Positions 1-7,866 of a DNA stretch of 7,866 nt are shown piece after piece; position 1 is the stretch's first letter; each line of letters starts with the position of its first letter. This stretch comes from Betaproteobacteria bacterium (GTDB lineage: Bacteria; Pseudomonadota; Gammaproteobacteria; Burkholderiales; CANMPU01): the NCBI GenBank assembly GCA_947499755.1, contig CANMPU010000036.1, forward strand, positions 1 to 7,866, in the 5' to 3' direction. Position numbers and translations under genes: made by a program. The notes beneath the pieces are model-generated. The model was not told the DNA's origin. It did no database searches and was given only the letters and a program-made list of their open reading frames with translations.

Positions 1-869
1 CAATACGCGTCGACGGTTCCGACATCGCGCCAATAAGGCTCGGCGCCGGGCGATCCCACGCAACTGTCTGCGAAGCGATGCGCAAACACACGATAGCGCG
101 GTAATAGGTAGGGGATAATATCTTTTCCAAAATCGTGACTTGAGCCCGGTGTATCGGCGTCGCGTATAAGTTGTTCGTAAAGAAAGCTGGCGTTGTAGAC
201 ATAGATCCCCATACTCGCCAGCGCTTTATCGGGATTGCCCGGAATAGGCGTCGGCTGCGGCGGTTTTTCTACGAAATCGACGACACGCCAATCTTCATCT
301 ACATTCATCACACCAAAACCGGTTGCATCAGCGAGCGGCACTTCCAGACAGGCAATGGTAACGTCGGCCGACTTGGCGACATGATGTGCCAGCAGCTTTC
401 CATAGTCCATCTTATATACGTGATCACCGGCCAAAATCAGTATGAATTGTGGGTCACCACTACGCAATATATCGAGATTCTGGTAAACCGCATCGGCCGT
501 GCCTTGATACCAAAGTTCCTCAACCCGTTGCTGCGCCGGTAACACATCAACAAATTCATCAAAGCGCCCATCGAGGAAGTTCCACCCGCGTTGCAGATGC
601 TTAATCAAACTCTGAGATTTATATTGCGTTGCGACCCCAATGCGACGGATGCCGGAATTCACACAATTGGATAGCGGAAAATCAATAATGCGAAATTTGC
701 CGCCAAACGGGACTGCTGGCTTAGCACGCCAATCGGTGAGATCTCTTAGCCGGGTACCGCGCCCACCGGCCAAAATCATCGCATAGGTGCTTTTCGTGAT
801 TAAGCTCACGAAACGCGTTGCGCCGCCTTTTCTCCGCTCTTCCGTCCCTAAGGTATTGTCCTCTGCCAT
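1..869 (-). CDS. glgC: Glucose-1-phosphate adenylyltransferase (ADP-glucose pyrophosphorylase), C-terminus cut by window edge
   Basis: Makes ADP-glucose and pyrophosphate from ATP and glucose-1-phosphate in the cytosol, the committed and allosterically controlled step of bacterial glycogen synthesis. Seen by translating the minus strand: 289 open codons from the ATG at 869-867. In order: the nucleotide-binding loop LAGGRGTRL (residues 33-41), RAKPAV with Lys50 (aligning with the E. coli activator-site Lys39), GGKFRIIDF (56-64), LPAQQR (110-115), WYQGTADAV (120-128), LAGDH with Asp149 (matching catalytic Asp142 of E. coli), FVEKP with Lys202 (matching the glucose-1-phosphate Lys195), ASMGIYV (218-224), SHDFGKD (244-250) and PYWRDVGT (278-285). 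About 140 residues, the C-terminal left-handed beta-helix domain, lie outside the window by comparison with the roughly 431-residue E. coli enzyme. The start has GGAG seven bases upstream, and no other in-frame ATG lies between it and an upstream stop. It is divergent from glgB. The activator Lys suggests fructose-1,6-bisphosphate-type regulation, but this is inferred. Confidence 0.97.
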   Translation of the reverse strand, partial: MAEDNTLGTEERRKGGATRFVSLITKSTYAMILAGGRGTRLRDLTDWRAKPAVPFGGKFRIIDFPLSNCVNSGIRRIGVATQYKSQSLIKHLQRGWNFLDGRFDEFVDVLPAQQRVEELWYQGTADAVYQNLDILRSGDPQFILILAGDHVYKMDYGKLLAHHVAKSADVTIACLEVPLADATGFGVMNVDEDWRVVDFVEKPPQPTPIPGNPDKALASMGIYVYNASFLYEQLIRDADTPGSSHDFGKDIIPYLLPRYRVFAHRFADSCVGSPGAEPYWRDVGTVDAY

Positions 870-962
870 ACGCCAACTCCAAACTAAATACCGAAATGCA
901 AAATAATCCTATTAATTTCTAATTACGACAAATACTATAGTGATCATGAGACGACATTTACT
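870..962. promoter_or_regulatory. Divergent glgC/glgB intergenic regulatory region
   Basis: This 93-base, strongly AT-rich stretch is the only DNA between the start codons of glgC (leftward) and glgB (rightward), so both promoters and any shared operator must lie here or within the adjoining coding ends. It contains short palindromes such as ACTATAGT (934-941) and TGATCA (941-946), which I cannot assign to any known regulator. A clear promoter candidate is visible only for glgC. For glgB, TACTAT at 933-938 could be a -10 element, but no good -35 lies 16-18 bases upstream. Function is inferred from the arrangement. Confidence 0.6.
903..931 (-). promoter_or_regulatory. Candidate sigma70 promoter for glgC
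   Basis: Reading the minus strand, TTGTCG (931-926, four of six matches to TTGACA) is followed after exactly 17 bases by GATTAT (908-903, four of six matches to TATAAT). Transcription would begin near 896 and give a leader of about 27 bases before the glgC ATG, with its GGAG ribosome site. In DNA this AT-rich such a match can arise by chance, so this is only a candidate. Confidence 0.3.
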
Positions 963-3152
963 ATGAGACAAGACATCGACCATAAAGTCAATTTATTACG
1001 CGATTCGCTGTTACAAGCTCGCACCCACGATCCATTCGCTTATCTGGGTCTGCACCGTGAAGGCGAAGAGGTTCGCGTGCGCGTTTTCAAACCCTATTCC
1101 ACGCGGGTATGGATTTATGTTGGTGACATAAGCGAGCAAATGACCCGCACCCATTCAGATGGAATTTTTGAGTGGGTTGCTAAAGTTTCTCCGGGAGAGC
1201 CGTATCGGCTACAGAGCGAAGAGCGCGATCGGATTGAGGATTGCTATGATGCGTACGCCTTTCCTTCGCAAATATCTGGATACGACCTGCATTTGTTTAA
1301 TGAAGGTCGCCTCCTAAAGGCACACCGTGTCCTCGGTGCACACGCAACCAATAGGCAGGGCGTTACCGGCGTGCGCTTTGCCGTCTGGGCGCCAAACGCC
1401 GCTAGAGTCAGCGTCGTTGGCGAGTTTAATCGCTGGGATGGGCGCGTGCACCAAATGGCGATTCACGGCAGTAGCGGCGTATGGGAGTTATTTATTCCAG
1501 CGATCAAAGACGGGAGTATATATAAATTTGAAATCTGCAATCGCCAGACTGGCGCAGTCATCGTTAAAACTGACCCCTATGCCCAGCAATTTGAGCATAG
1601 ACCAAGTACCGCAGCGCGCATCAACCTCGCTTCAGCCTACTGTTGGCAGGACCAGGAATGGGTACTAAAACGTACGCAATGTGACTGGCTGCATGCGCCA
1701 TGTAACATCTACGAAGTACATGTCGGCTCCTGGCGACGTCATCCTGATGGTCGCTTTTACAGCTATAGAGATCTCGCGCAACATCTCATCCCCTATGCAA
1801 AAGATATGGGCTATACCCATATTGAATTGTTACCGATATCCGAACACCCGTTAGATGAATCGTGGGGCTATCAAACAACAGGCTATTTTGCGGCGACCAG
1901 TCGCTTTGGTAATCCTGACGATTTGCGCTATTTCGTCGATTGTTGCCATCAAAGTGGCTTGGGCGTGTTCTTGGATTGGGTGCCTGGCCATTTTCCTCAG
2001 GACAGTTTTGCGCTCGCACGTTTTGATGGCACCGCGCTATATGAACACGAAGATCCGCGCCTTGGCATGCACGAAGAATGGGGTACGCACGTATTTAATT
2101 TCGGTCGCAACGAGGTTAAAAGCTTTTTGCTCTCTAGTGCATCGTATTGGATAACGGAATTTCACTTCGATGGCCTGCGCGTAGACGCAGTGGCCTCTAT
2201 GCTCTATCTCGACTATTCGCGCCGCGAAGGAGAGTGGCTTCCCAATAAATATGGCGGCCGCGAAAATATCGAAGCCACTGAGTTTCTACGCGAGCTAAAT
2301 GTGATGATCCACGGCGAATTCCCTGGGGTATTGACGCTCGCGGAAGAATCTACTTCCTGGCCTATGGTGTCTAGACCCACGTATCTAGGCGGCTTAGGCT
2401 TTTCCATGAAGTGGAATATGGGGTGGATGAATGACACTTTAACCTATATGGCCAAGGATCCAATCTACCGACGTTATGAGCACAACCAACTTACGTTTGG
2501 CCAGCTGTACGCTTACACGGAGAACTTCGTATTGCCCCTATCTCACGATGAAGTTGTTCACGGCAAAGGTTCTTTACTCGACAAAATGCCGGGGGATACT
2601 TGGCAAAAATTTGCCAACCTACGATTGCTCTTTACCTACCAAATCACATCGCCTGGTAAGAAATTAAATTTTATGGGGTCGGAATTTGCCCAGGGAAGAG
2701 AATGGCAGGAGCGCTGGGAACTCGACTGGTGGTTACTCACGCGTCGCTGGCATAGTGCCGTACAAGCAGCCGTACGCGATTTGAATCGCTTGTATCGCGA
2801 CTTACCGGCATTACACGAACTTGATTTCGAAAAACAAGGGTTTTCTTGGATAGATTGCCACGATGCGGATCAGTCTGTCATCAGTTACGTGCGCTACGCA
2901 AGAGATGGAACGCTCGCCGTCGTGGTGTTAAATTTTACGCCGGTTCCAAGATCCGATTACCTGATAGGCGTACCCGCTGGGGGCGTGTACCTCGAAGCGT
3001 TCAATAGTGATTCCAAATTCTATGGGGGTAGTAATAAAGGAAATGCGGGCAGACGGTTTGCCACGCGCAGTCCGTGGATGGGGCTATCGCATTCGTTACA
3101 GATTGAGCTTCCACCGCTCGCTGGTGTAATTTTTATTCCGGAAAAAGCGTAA
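963..3152 (+). CDS. glgB: 1,4-alpha-glucan branching enzyme (GH13, long N1-type form)
   Basis: Cuts an alpha-1,4 glucan chain and rejoins it through an alpha-1,6 bond, creating the branch points of glycogen in the cytosol. The 729 residues match the E. coli enzyme (728) end to end. Visible domains: an N-terminal N1 module (about 1-115, with DPFAYLGLH), a CBM48 glycogen-binding module (about 130-215, with [23 protein letters not shown]), a GH13 TIM-barrel (about 245-600) and a C-terminal beta domain (about 620-729, with FTPVPR and GSNKGNAG). Catalytic elements: DWVPGHF (338-344), DGLRVDAV with nucleophile Asp408, LAEEST with acid/base Glu461, and [10 protein letters not shown] with Asp529. These correspond to E. 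coli Asp405, Glu458 and Asp526, a constant offset of three. The ATG at 963 puts the N-terminus level with E. coli, although the Shine-Dalgarno is weak (only GAG, 12 bases upstream). The stop is TAA. It diverges from glgC, and 192 bases separate it from pgi. Confidence 0.98.
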   Translation: MRQDIDHKVNLLRDSLLQARTHDPFAYLGLHREGEEVRVRVFKPYSTRVWIYVGDISEQMTRTHSDGIFEWVAKVSPGEPYRLQSEERDRIEDCYDAYAFPSQISGYDLHLFNEGRLLKAHRVLGAHATNRQGVTGVRFAVWAPNAARVSVVGEFNRWDGRVHQMAIHGSSGVWELFIPAIKDGSIYKFEICNRQTGAVIVKTDPYAQQFEHRPSTAARINLASAYCWQDQEWVLKRTQCDWLHAPCNIYEVHVGSWRRHPDGRFYSYRDLAQHLIPYAKDMGYTHIELLPISEHPLDESWGYQTTGYFAATSRFGNPDDLRYFVDCCHQSGLGVFLDWVPGHFPQDSFALARFDGTALYEHEDPRLGMHEEWGTHVFNFGRNEVKSFLLSSASYWITEFHFDGLRVDAVASMLYLDYSRREGEWLPNKYGGRENIEATEFLRELNVMIHGEFPGVLTLAEESTSWPMVSRPTYLGGLGFSMKWNMGWMNDTLTYMAKDPIYRRYEHNQLTFGQLYAYTENFVLPLSHDEVVHGKGSLLDKMPGDTWQKFANLRLLFTYQITSPGKKLNFMGSEFAQGREWQERWELDWWLLTRRWHSAVQAAVRDLNRLYRDLPALHELDFEKQGFSWIDCHDADQSVISYVRYARDGTLAVVVLNFTPVPRSDYLIGVPAGGVYLEAFNSDSKFYGGSNKGNAGRRFATRSPWMGLSHSLQIELPPLAGVIFIPEKA

Positions 3153-3189
3153 AATGCGCGCGAGAACGCCACCTGCTACTCGTCGCATT
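3153..3189 (+). other. Imperfect hairpin directly after the glgB stop
   Basis: AATGCG (3153-3158) can pair with CGCATT (3184-3189), and CGAG (3161-3164) with CTCG (3179-3182). CG opposes a single T as an internal bulge, and the loop is 14 bases. No run of T follows, so it is not a classical intrinsic terminator. It could still protect the glgB 3' end or help factor-dependent termination. CGCGAG (3159-3164) can alternatively pair with CTCGCG (3198-3203), so the two folds exclude each other. Function unknown. Confidence 0.3.
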
Positions 3190-3243
3190 AATTAAAACTC
3201 GCGTCAGTTCTGTCCAAAGCCCTTAGTGAAAGCGAACACAATT

Positions 3244-3273
3244 TTGTAATTTAATACCTATTTCATGAATAAT
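3244..3273 (+). promoter_or_regulatory. Candidate sigma70 promoter for pgi
   Basis: TTGTAA (3244-3249, four of six to TTGACA) and AATAAT (3268-3273, five of six to TATAAT) are spaced by 18 bases in the 192-base AT-rich gap upstream of pgi. A start near 3280 would leave a leader of about 65 bases before the pgi ATG. The length of the gap after glgB supports a promoter somewhere here, but the exact position is uncertain because the region is AT-rich. Confidence 0.3.
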
Positions 3274-3344
3274 CGCTTAAATCACTCAATTTACATCCAA
3301 ACTGTATCGTTATTAAGAAGCTACTTCACATTGAGGCATACATC

Positions 3345-5006
3345 ATGACTAACCTCACACTAACGGCAGAATGGCAAGCATTGCGGGCACACCAAAAGAA
3401 TATTGCGGCGTGTCACATGCGCGATCTATTTTCGTCTGACCCGCAGCGCTTCGACAAATTTTCCCTAAACTTTGGCGATATTCTGTTGGATTACTCAAAA
3501 CAGTTAATTACGGAAGAAACGGTGGCGCTGCTACTCGCCCTTGCACAAAAAACCAGCCTGAAAAAAGGCATAGACAAAATGTTTCAGGGCGAACATATAA
3601 ATTTTACTGAAAATCGTGCGGTGTTACACACGGCCTTACGGAATCTTTCAGGAAACCCAGTCATGGTCGACGCGCGCGACGTGATGCCCGACGTAAAAAG
3701 AGTACTGCAGCAAATGCGTAAGTTTAGCGAAGGTATCCGTAGCGGCGCCACCAAAGGCTACACCGGCAAGCGTTTTCGTCACATTATTAATATCGGCATC
3801 GGCGGCTCCGATTTGGGTCCGGTGATGGTGACGGAGGCGCTTAAATCCTATTGCCATCCGGAACTGAGTTTACATTTTGTCTCGAATATCGATGGTACAC
3901 ATCTTAGCGAAACACTAAAGTGCATTGATGCGGAAACGAGTTTGTTTATTGTCGCGTCGAAAACATTTACTACGCAAGAAACATTAACGAACGCGCGCGC
4001 TGCGCGCTCCTGGTTTCTATCTCATCTTAAAGACGAAAAAGCCGTCGCGGCACATTTCGTTGCGCTGTCGACAAACACAACCGAAGTGAGTAATTTCGGC
4101 ATCAACCCCAGTAATATGTTTGAATTCTGGGACTGGGTCGGAGGGCGCTATTCCTTGTGGTCCGCGATTGGATTACCGATCATGATCGCAATTGGCCCTG
4201 AGAAATTTGAAGCGCTATTGGCGGGCGCGTATGAAGTGGACCAGCATTTCCGCAGCGCGCCACTCGCGTCAAATATTCCTGTAATAATGGCGCTAATCAG
4301 CCTGTGGAATCATAATTTTTTAGGTGCGGACTCTCACGCGATATTACCCTACGATCAATACCTCCATCGTTTCCCGGCATACCTGCAGCAACTCGATATG
4401 GAAAGTAATGGCAAGCGCGTCGATAAAGAGGGTAATCCGACAGAGTACGATACTGGGCCGGTTATCTGGGGCGAACCGGGAACAAATGGTCAGCATGCAT
4501 TCTATCAACTCATTTATCAAGGAACGCGGACGATTCCAACAGATTTCCTGGCACCTTGTGTAACGCATAATGTCATGGGTGATCACCACGCAATTTTGCT
4601 CTCAAATTTTTTCGCCCAGAGTGAAGCGTTGATGCGCGGAAAGACCAAGGACGAAGCCCGTGCTGAGCTAGTCGCTTTAGGATTTACCGGAGAAAAATTA
4701 GAGAATTTAGTGCCGCACAAGGTGTTTGTCGGGAATAAGCCTAGCAATTCGTTTTTATTTAAGATATTAGATGCAAGAACGCTCGGACAATTGATTGCCC
4801 TGTACGAGCACAAAGTTTTTGTACAAGGGTGGATATGGAATATTAATTCGTTCGATCAATGGGGCGTGGAGTTAGGAAAACAACTTGCAAGCAAAATCCT
4901 GCCGGAACTTACTGGTGAAAGCCCTAGTGTGGGACATGATGCGTCGACCAACGGATTAATTAATCACTTTAAAGAAATTCGCGCAAGGTGTTCTAAAGTA
5001 AAATAG
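3345..5006 (+). CDS. pgi: Glucose-6-phosphate isomerase
   Basis: Reversibly converts glucose-6-phosphate and fructose-6-phosphate in the cytosol, linking glycolysis and gluconeogenesis to glycogen synthesis. At 553 residues it is the long bacterial/eukaryotic type (E. coli 549). Visible motifs: [11 protein letters not shown] for the sugar-phosphate site; [11 protein letters not shown]; the first family signature [14 protein letters not shown] (from residue 263); MESNGK with catalytic Glu353; [13 protein letters not shown] (376-388) with His384; and the second signature ending [10 protein letters not shown] with Lys512. These three residues match Glu355, His386 and Lys514 of E. coli, a constant offset of two. 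[14 protein letters not shown] residues ([10 protein letters not shown] here) close the C-terminus. The ATG at 3345 is preceded by GAGG with an eight-base spacer. The stop is TAG. It follows glgB by 192 bases and precedes the DUF6494-like gene by 22 bases, suggesting co-transcription with the latter. No missing residues or frame problems seen. Confidence 0.98.
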   Translation: MTNLTLTAEWQALRAHQKNIAACHMRDLFSSDPQRFDKFSLNFGDILLDYSKQLITEETVALLLALAQKTSLKKGIDKMFQGEHINFTENRAVLHTALRNLSGNPVMVDARDVMPDVKRVLQQMRKFSEGIRSGATKGYTGKRFRHIINIGIGGSDLGPVMVTEALKSYCHPELSLHFVSNIDGTHLSETLKCIDAETSLFIVASKTFTTQETLTNARAARSWFLSHLKDEKAVAAHFVALSTNTTEVSNFGINPSNMFEFWDWVGGRYSLWSAIGLPIMIAIGPEKFEALLAGAYEVDQHFRSAPLASNIPVIMALISLWNHNFLGADSHAILPYDQYLHRFPAYLQQLDMESNGKRVDKEGNPTEYDTGPVIWGEPGTNGQHAFYQLIYQGTRTIPTDFLAPCVTHNVMGDHHAILLSNFFAQSEALMRGKTKDEARAELVALGFTGEKLENLVPHKVFVGNKPSNSFLFKILDARTLGQLIALYEHKVFVQGWIWNINSFDQWGVELGKQLASKILPELTGESPSVGHDASTNGLINHFKEIRARCSKVK

Positions 5007-5028
5007 CTGCTATCTCTGGAGGAAAACA

Positions 5029-5235
5029 ATGAACGAAGAAACGTTAAATGTCAGCATTCGTCGCTACCTTAAGGCCGTAGGTATCAAATCCCAGCGGGAA
5101 ATAGAACAAGCGGTCGCGGCAGCGCTCGCGAGTGGGAAGCTAGCTGGATGCAAATCACTGCCAATTACCATGAAATTGCATCTAGGTACCGTGGAATTAA
5201 ATTTTAAATTCGATGGAACCATAGACCTAGAATAA
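5029..5235 (+). CDS. Small conserved protein, DUF6494-like, unknown function
   Basis: Encodes 68 residues beginning MNEETLNVSIRRYLKAVGI, then an SQREIEQAV helix, an Ala-rich helix, the turn KLAGCKSLP, and two predicted beta strands (MKLHLGTVEL and FKFDGTIDLE). From memory this layout resembles the DUF6494 family of short proteobacterial proteins, whose members start MNE..(F/L)N.SIR and end in a short acidic beta hairpin. I could not check this by search, and the family has no established function. It has no signal peptide and no membrane segment, so it is probably cytosolic. The start is well supported by a strong GGAGG (5018-5022) six bases upstream. It lies 22 bases after pgi on the same strand and is likely its operon partner. 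The GC-rich hairpin at 5347 would end the transcript if it works as a terminator. Confidence 0.75.
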   Translation: MNEETLNVSIRRYLKAVGIKSQREIEQAVAAALASGKLAGCKSLPITMKLHLGTVELNFKFDGTIDLE

Positions 5236-5302
5236 ATCGCCAAATATTCACAAATCAAGCATAACCCTCTCAATTCGCTACGCTAGCTGCCGATACTCCT
5301 TA

Positions 5303-5331
5303 TAGGCACTCTTTATTTCCCACTTTAGAAT
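5303..5331 (+). promoter_or_regulatory. Weak candidate promoter upstream of the hybrid kinase locus
   Basis: TAGGCA (5303-5308, four of six to TTGACA) and TAGAAT (5326-5331, five of six to TATAAT) are 17 bases apart. If real, transcription would begin near 5338, the hairpin at 5347-5373 would lie in the leader of the kinase mRNA, and the leader would be about 105 bases long. This is a pattern match only. The remainder of the 207-base gap (5236-5442), apart from the hairpin, shows nothing I can assign. Confidence 0.2.
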
Positions 5332-5346
5332 CGTTTCAAGGAATAA

Positions 5347-5373
5347 CGCGCCCAAGCATTTTATTTGGGCGCG
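5347..5373. terminator. GC-rich perfect hairpin, putative terminator after pgi and the DUF6494-like gene
   Basis: CGCGCCCAA (5347-5355) pairs perfectly with TTGGGCGCG (5365-5373) around a nine-base AT-rich loop, giving a nine-pair stem with seven G-C pairs. It lies 111 bases after the DUF6494-like stop and 69 bases before the kinase start. No good T-tract follows on either strand (ATAAAGTTT on plus, TTATTCC on minus), so intrinsic termination may be inefficient. It could instead be a leader structure of the downstream gene. Confidence 0.45.
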
Positions 5374-5442
5374 ATAAAGTTTGCCCATACGATTGCAGTT
5401 TTCATCGACGCCGATAGGATAAATTAATTAGGTTGCGGATCT

Positions 5443-7866
5443 ATGAATATCGACCCCGCTAAATCAAACGCAATGGATTCGTTGCCAGCACTAAAAAAGT
5501 TGCGCCCAGGCAGTCGCTCGCGGGGAAAACCTGTCCGCCTCGCATCCTCAAATACGCCGAACGAAACAATCGCGGACGCGCGCAACTTCAATACAATTCT
5601 TAATCATCTCACGCAAGTAATATTTGAAACTGACTTGTAAGGCAACTGGGCCTATTTAAGCTCTGCGTGGTTAGAAATTACCGGCTTCAGAATCAACGAA
5701 AGTTTAGGGAAGAATCTAGTCGAATACGTATATTCTGTCGATGCAGCATCAGTACAAACCCTGTTCCTGCAACTCGCTCGTGGCGATCTACGCGAAATAC
5801 GGCACGAATTGCGCTTCACCACCGCGGCGAATAACTGCCTCTGGATCCAGATTCACGCTAACCCATTATTCAATGAACAGCGCCAAATTGTCGGCATCGT
5901 GGGAACATTAAATGATGCAACGGCGAGAAAAGAAGCGGAACAAACACTGCACGAGCGCATGGAAAGATTAGAGCTTGCTGTTTCTGCCACAAATGTGGGT
6001 TTATGGGACTGGAATATTCTCAACGAAAGCGCGTATTACTGTAACCAATTTATGGAACTACTCGGCTTCCTGCCAAGCGAATTCGGAAATACATTTTCGG
6101 CGTTTATGAATCGGATACATCCCGATGACTATGCCCGGGTACAAAATCACCTATCGAGCCACCTGAGCAATCGCACTCTCTTTAACATTGAGTTTCGCTT
6201 ACAGACAGCGGCCAACAAATATCGCTGGTTCCGTGCGCGTGGTCAGGCCTTATGGAACGACGCCGCGAAACCCTATCGTATGGTCGGTTCCATCGTAGAT
6301 ACCACCGAAAGTGAATTAGCGAAGCAGGAAATATTTTTAGCCAAGGAACGCTTGCACTTAGCACTCGAAGGATCCAGCCTTGCGCTGTGGGATTGGCAGG
6401 TTTTAAGTGGCGAGGTGTATTTAAGTCCGCAGTGGTCACTCATGCTTGGTGGTAGAGAAGAAGAAACTTTTACTACTTTCGATAAGTTAGCGCAGCTTGC
6501 GCACCCCGATGATAGTGACAATATACAAATCGCCCTGCGCGGCACCTTAAAAGGTGACCTTACCCTCTACCAATTAGAAGACAGAATAATAACAACATCA
6601 GGCGAATGGAAATGGATACATAGTCAAGGCAAGGTTGTCGTACGGGATGACCAGGGTAAAGCCCTGCGTATGATAGGAACGAACACCGACATCGATCTTA
6701 GAAAACAAAACGAAAAAGAATTGCGCCAAGCAAAACTGGCCGCGGAATCCGCAAATCATGCCAAGAGCAATTTCCTCGCAAACATGAGCCACGAGATTCG
6801 CACGCCCATGAACGGAATTATCGGCATGACAAATCTAGCGCTTGGGACTCACTTGAATGCGGAGCAACGCGAATACTTGGAAACCGTGCGCTATTCCGGC
6901 GATCTGCTTTTAACCCTTATAAATGACATTCTTGATTTCTCTAAGATCGAAGCGGGAAAATTGGATATTGAGAATATCGATTTCGATTTGGTGGATTGCG
7001 TAGAACAATGCATGAAAATGTTTGCGCCGAAAAGCCGCGAAAAAAATATAGAGTTATTGTGGTCAGTCGATACTGATGTTCCTCAAGCGATTAAAGGTGA
7101 CCCACATCGCCTACGGCAAATACTTTCGAATCTAATAAGTAATGCAATCAAGTTCACCAGCAAAGGTGAGGTCGAACTTAAAGCAAACTACTTATCCCAA
7201 GTGCAAGACAAATATTGTTTACGCTTCGTCGTACGTGATACCGGCATCGGTATTCCAAGAGACAAACAACGTGCAGTTTTTGACGCATTCTCGCAAGCCG
7301 ACTCCTCCACGACACGAGAATATGGCGGAACCGGATTAGGCTTAGCAATTTGTTCACGACTTGCAACACAGCTTGGCGGAAGCATATGGGTACAAAGTAC
7401 ACCTGGTTATGGAAGCACCTTCTATTTTACAATCCAAGCCGATGTCGCGAAAAAACCACCCACGCAACGCTCGGCTATTGGTAGCATGGAATCTATGTCC
7501 GTGCTTATCGTTGATAGCGACGCAACGCATCGTGCGCAACTGAAAGCACACCTCAGTAAGCGGCGTTGCAATGTTAGTGAGGCCGATCATGACGCAAGTG
7601 CTTGGGAAGCACTCAGCCTGGCAGCAAAGAGCAACCAAGCTGTTAGCCTGATATTTATTAATGCTGCTATGCCGAATATCGATGGGTTCACACTGGCCCA
7701 GCAGATTAAACAAGACCCCGTATATACGAACGCCCCGATTATCTTATTCACCGCCGTCGGCCAACGCGGCGATGCCAAACGCTGTCGCGATCTCGGCGTA
7801 GCCGCGTATTTGCGCAAACCGATTTCTGAAACAACCCTGGCGCGCGCACTCAACCGCGTACTGGGG
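5443..7866 (+). pseudogene. PAS-containing hybrid sensor histidine kinase, interrupted by an in-frame stop and cut by window edge
   Basis: Numbering from the ATG at 5443, the frame spans 808 codons to the window end with one stop, TAA at codon 66. No transmembrane segment is seen, so a cytosolic sensor is likely. Domains: a basic N-terminus (1-45); PAS1 (about 50-170), in which ETDL, then the stop, then GNWAYLSSAW forms a normal PAS opening; PAS2 (about 173-290, RIHPDDY, YRWFRARG); PAS3 (about 303-420, AHPDD, WKWIHSQG); a coiled linker; an HisKA domain with SHEIRTPMNG and phospho-site His450; an ATPase domain with N-box Asn563/Asn567, G1 DTGIGI (599-604), F-box FDAFSQ (613-618) and G2 GGTGLGL (628-634); and a receiver (about 689-802) lacking its phospho-Asp. 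The QRGDAKRCRDLGVAAYL stretch is typical of the first receiver of kinases that carry a second receiver and an Hpt domain, so these may lie beyond the edge. A TAA at 5425 prevents a longer start; the ribosome site is weak. Ligand and partners cannot be deduced. It may be a true pseudogene, a sequence error, or expressed from an internal start. Confidence 0.8.
5638..5640 (+). other. In-frame TAA stop interrupting PAS1 of the hybrid kinase
   Basis: The stop falls between Leu65 and Gly67 of the kinase frame, where PAS domains of this type normally have a polar residue followed by GNW. A single base change from CAA (Gln), GAA (Glu) or AAA (Lys) would produce it. The frame is the same on both sides, so this is a substitution and not an indel. 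TAA is also the normal stop of glgB and of the DUF6494-like gene, which argues against reassignment of the codon. Confidence 0.9.

Noticed and set aside
171..542. Open plus-strand frame of 123 codons at the left end
   Set aside because: It lies wholly antisense to glgC, whose minus-strand translation matches the enzyme family motif by motif. The product resembles no family I know.
3991..4007. Alternating GC repeat resembling a palindrome
   Set aside because: It lies inside pgi and simply encodes an Ala-Arg-rich stretch; the coding sequence explains it.
5443..5640. A free-standing 65-residue protein
   Set aside because: Its last residues are the opening of a PAS domain that continues in the same frame straight after the stop, so it is the N-terminal fragment of the interrupted kinase.
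5638..5640. Reassignment of TAA to an amino acid
   Set aside because: TAA correctly ends glgB at the expected family length and also ends the DUF6494-like gene, so the standard code applies here.
7354..7853. Minus-strand open frames of 119 and 88 codons near the right end
   Set aside because: They are antisense to the ATPase and receiver parts of the kinase and encode no recognisable domain.
1..7866. tRNA or rRNA genes, CRISPR arrays, insertion sequences, attachment sites
   Set aside because: No tandem spaced repeats, transposase-like reading frames, terminal inverted repeats or tRNA-like cloverleaf were noticed by eye. The gaps between genes are short, the largest being 207 bases.

Overview
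The window holds a glycogen and hexose-phosphate block from what looks like a gammaproteobacterium of moderate GC content. GlgB has the long N-terminal module and Pgi the long form seen in E. coli-type enzymes, and GlgC shares most of its motifs with the E. coli protein. I cannot name the genus or species from sequence alone.

Layout. The left edge (1-869, minus strand) carries the N-terminal two thirds of glgC, ADP-glucose pyrophosphorylase, cut off by the window start. A 93-base AT-rich gap (870-962) separates it from the divergent glgB (963-3152, plus), the glycogen branching enzyme. After a 192-base spacer with an imperfect hairpin and a plausible promoter come pgi (3345-5006), glucose-6-phosphate isomerase, and, 22 bases later, a small gene (5029-5235, 68 aa) that resembles the DUF6494 family. 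A GC-rich hairpin (5347-5373) lies between this pair and the last locus. That locus (5443-7866, running off the right edge) encodes a multi-PAS hybrid sensor histidine kinase.

How they fit together. Pgi interconverts fructose-6-phosphate and glucose-6-phosphate. Glucose-6-phosphate feeds glucose-1-phosphate (via phosphoglucomutase, not in the window) to GlgC. GlgC makes ADP-glucose, glycogen synthase (not in the window) polymerises it, and GlgB adds the alpha-1,6 branches. Divergent glgC and glgB allow shared control from one short region.

The most notable observation is in the kinase. Its reading frame is open from 5443 to the window end except for a single in-frame TAA at 5638-5640, inside the first PAS domain. 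All 742 codons after it are open and encode intact kinase motifs. In addition, its first receiver domain has lost the phospho-acceptor Asp (Asn instead) and one of the two Mg-binding acidic residues (Ser instead). It is therefore best read as a recently interrupted gene or a sequence error, carrying a pseudo-receiver. I found no RNA genes, CRISPR arrays, insertion sequences or other mobile elements, and no clearly novel multi-gene system.
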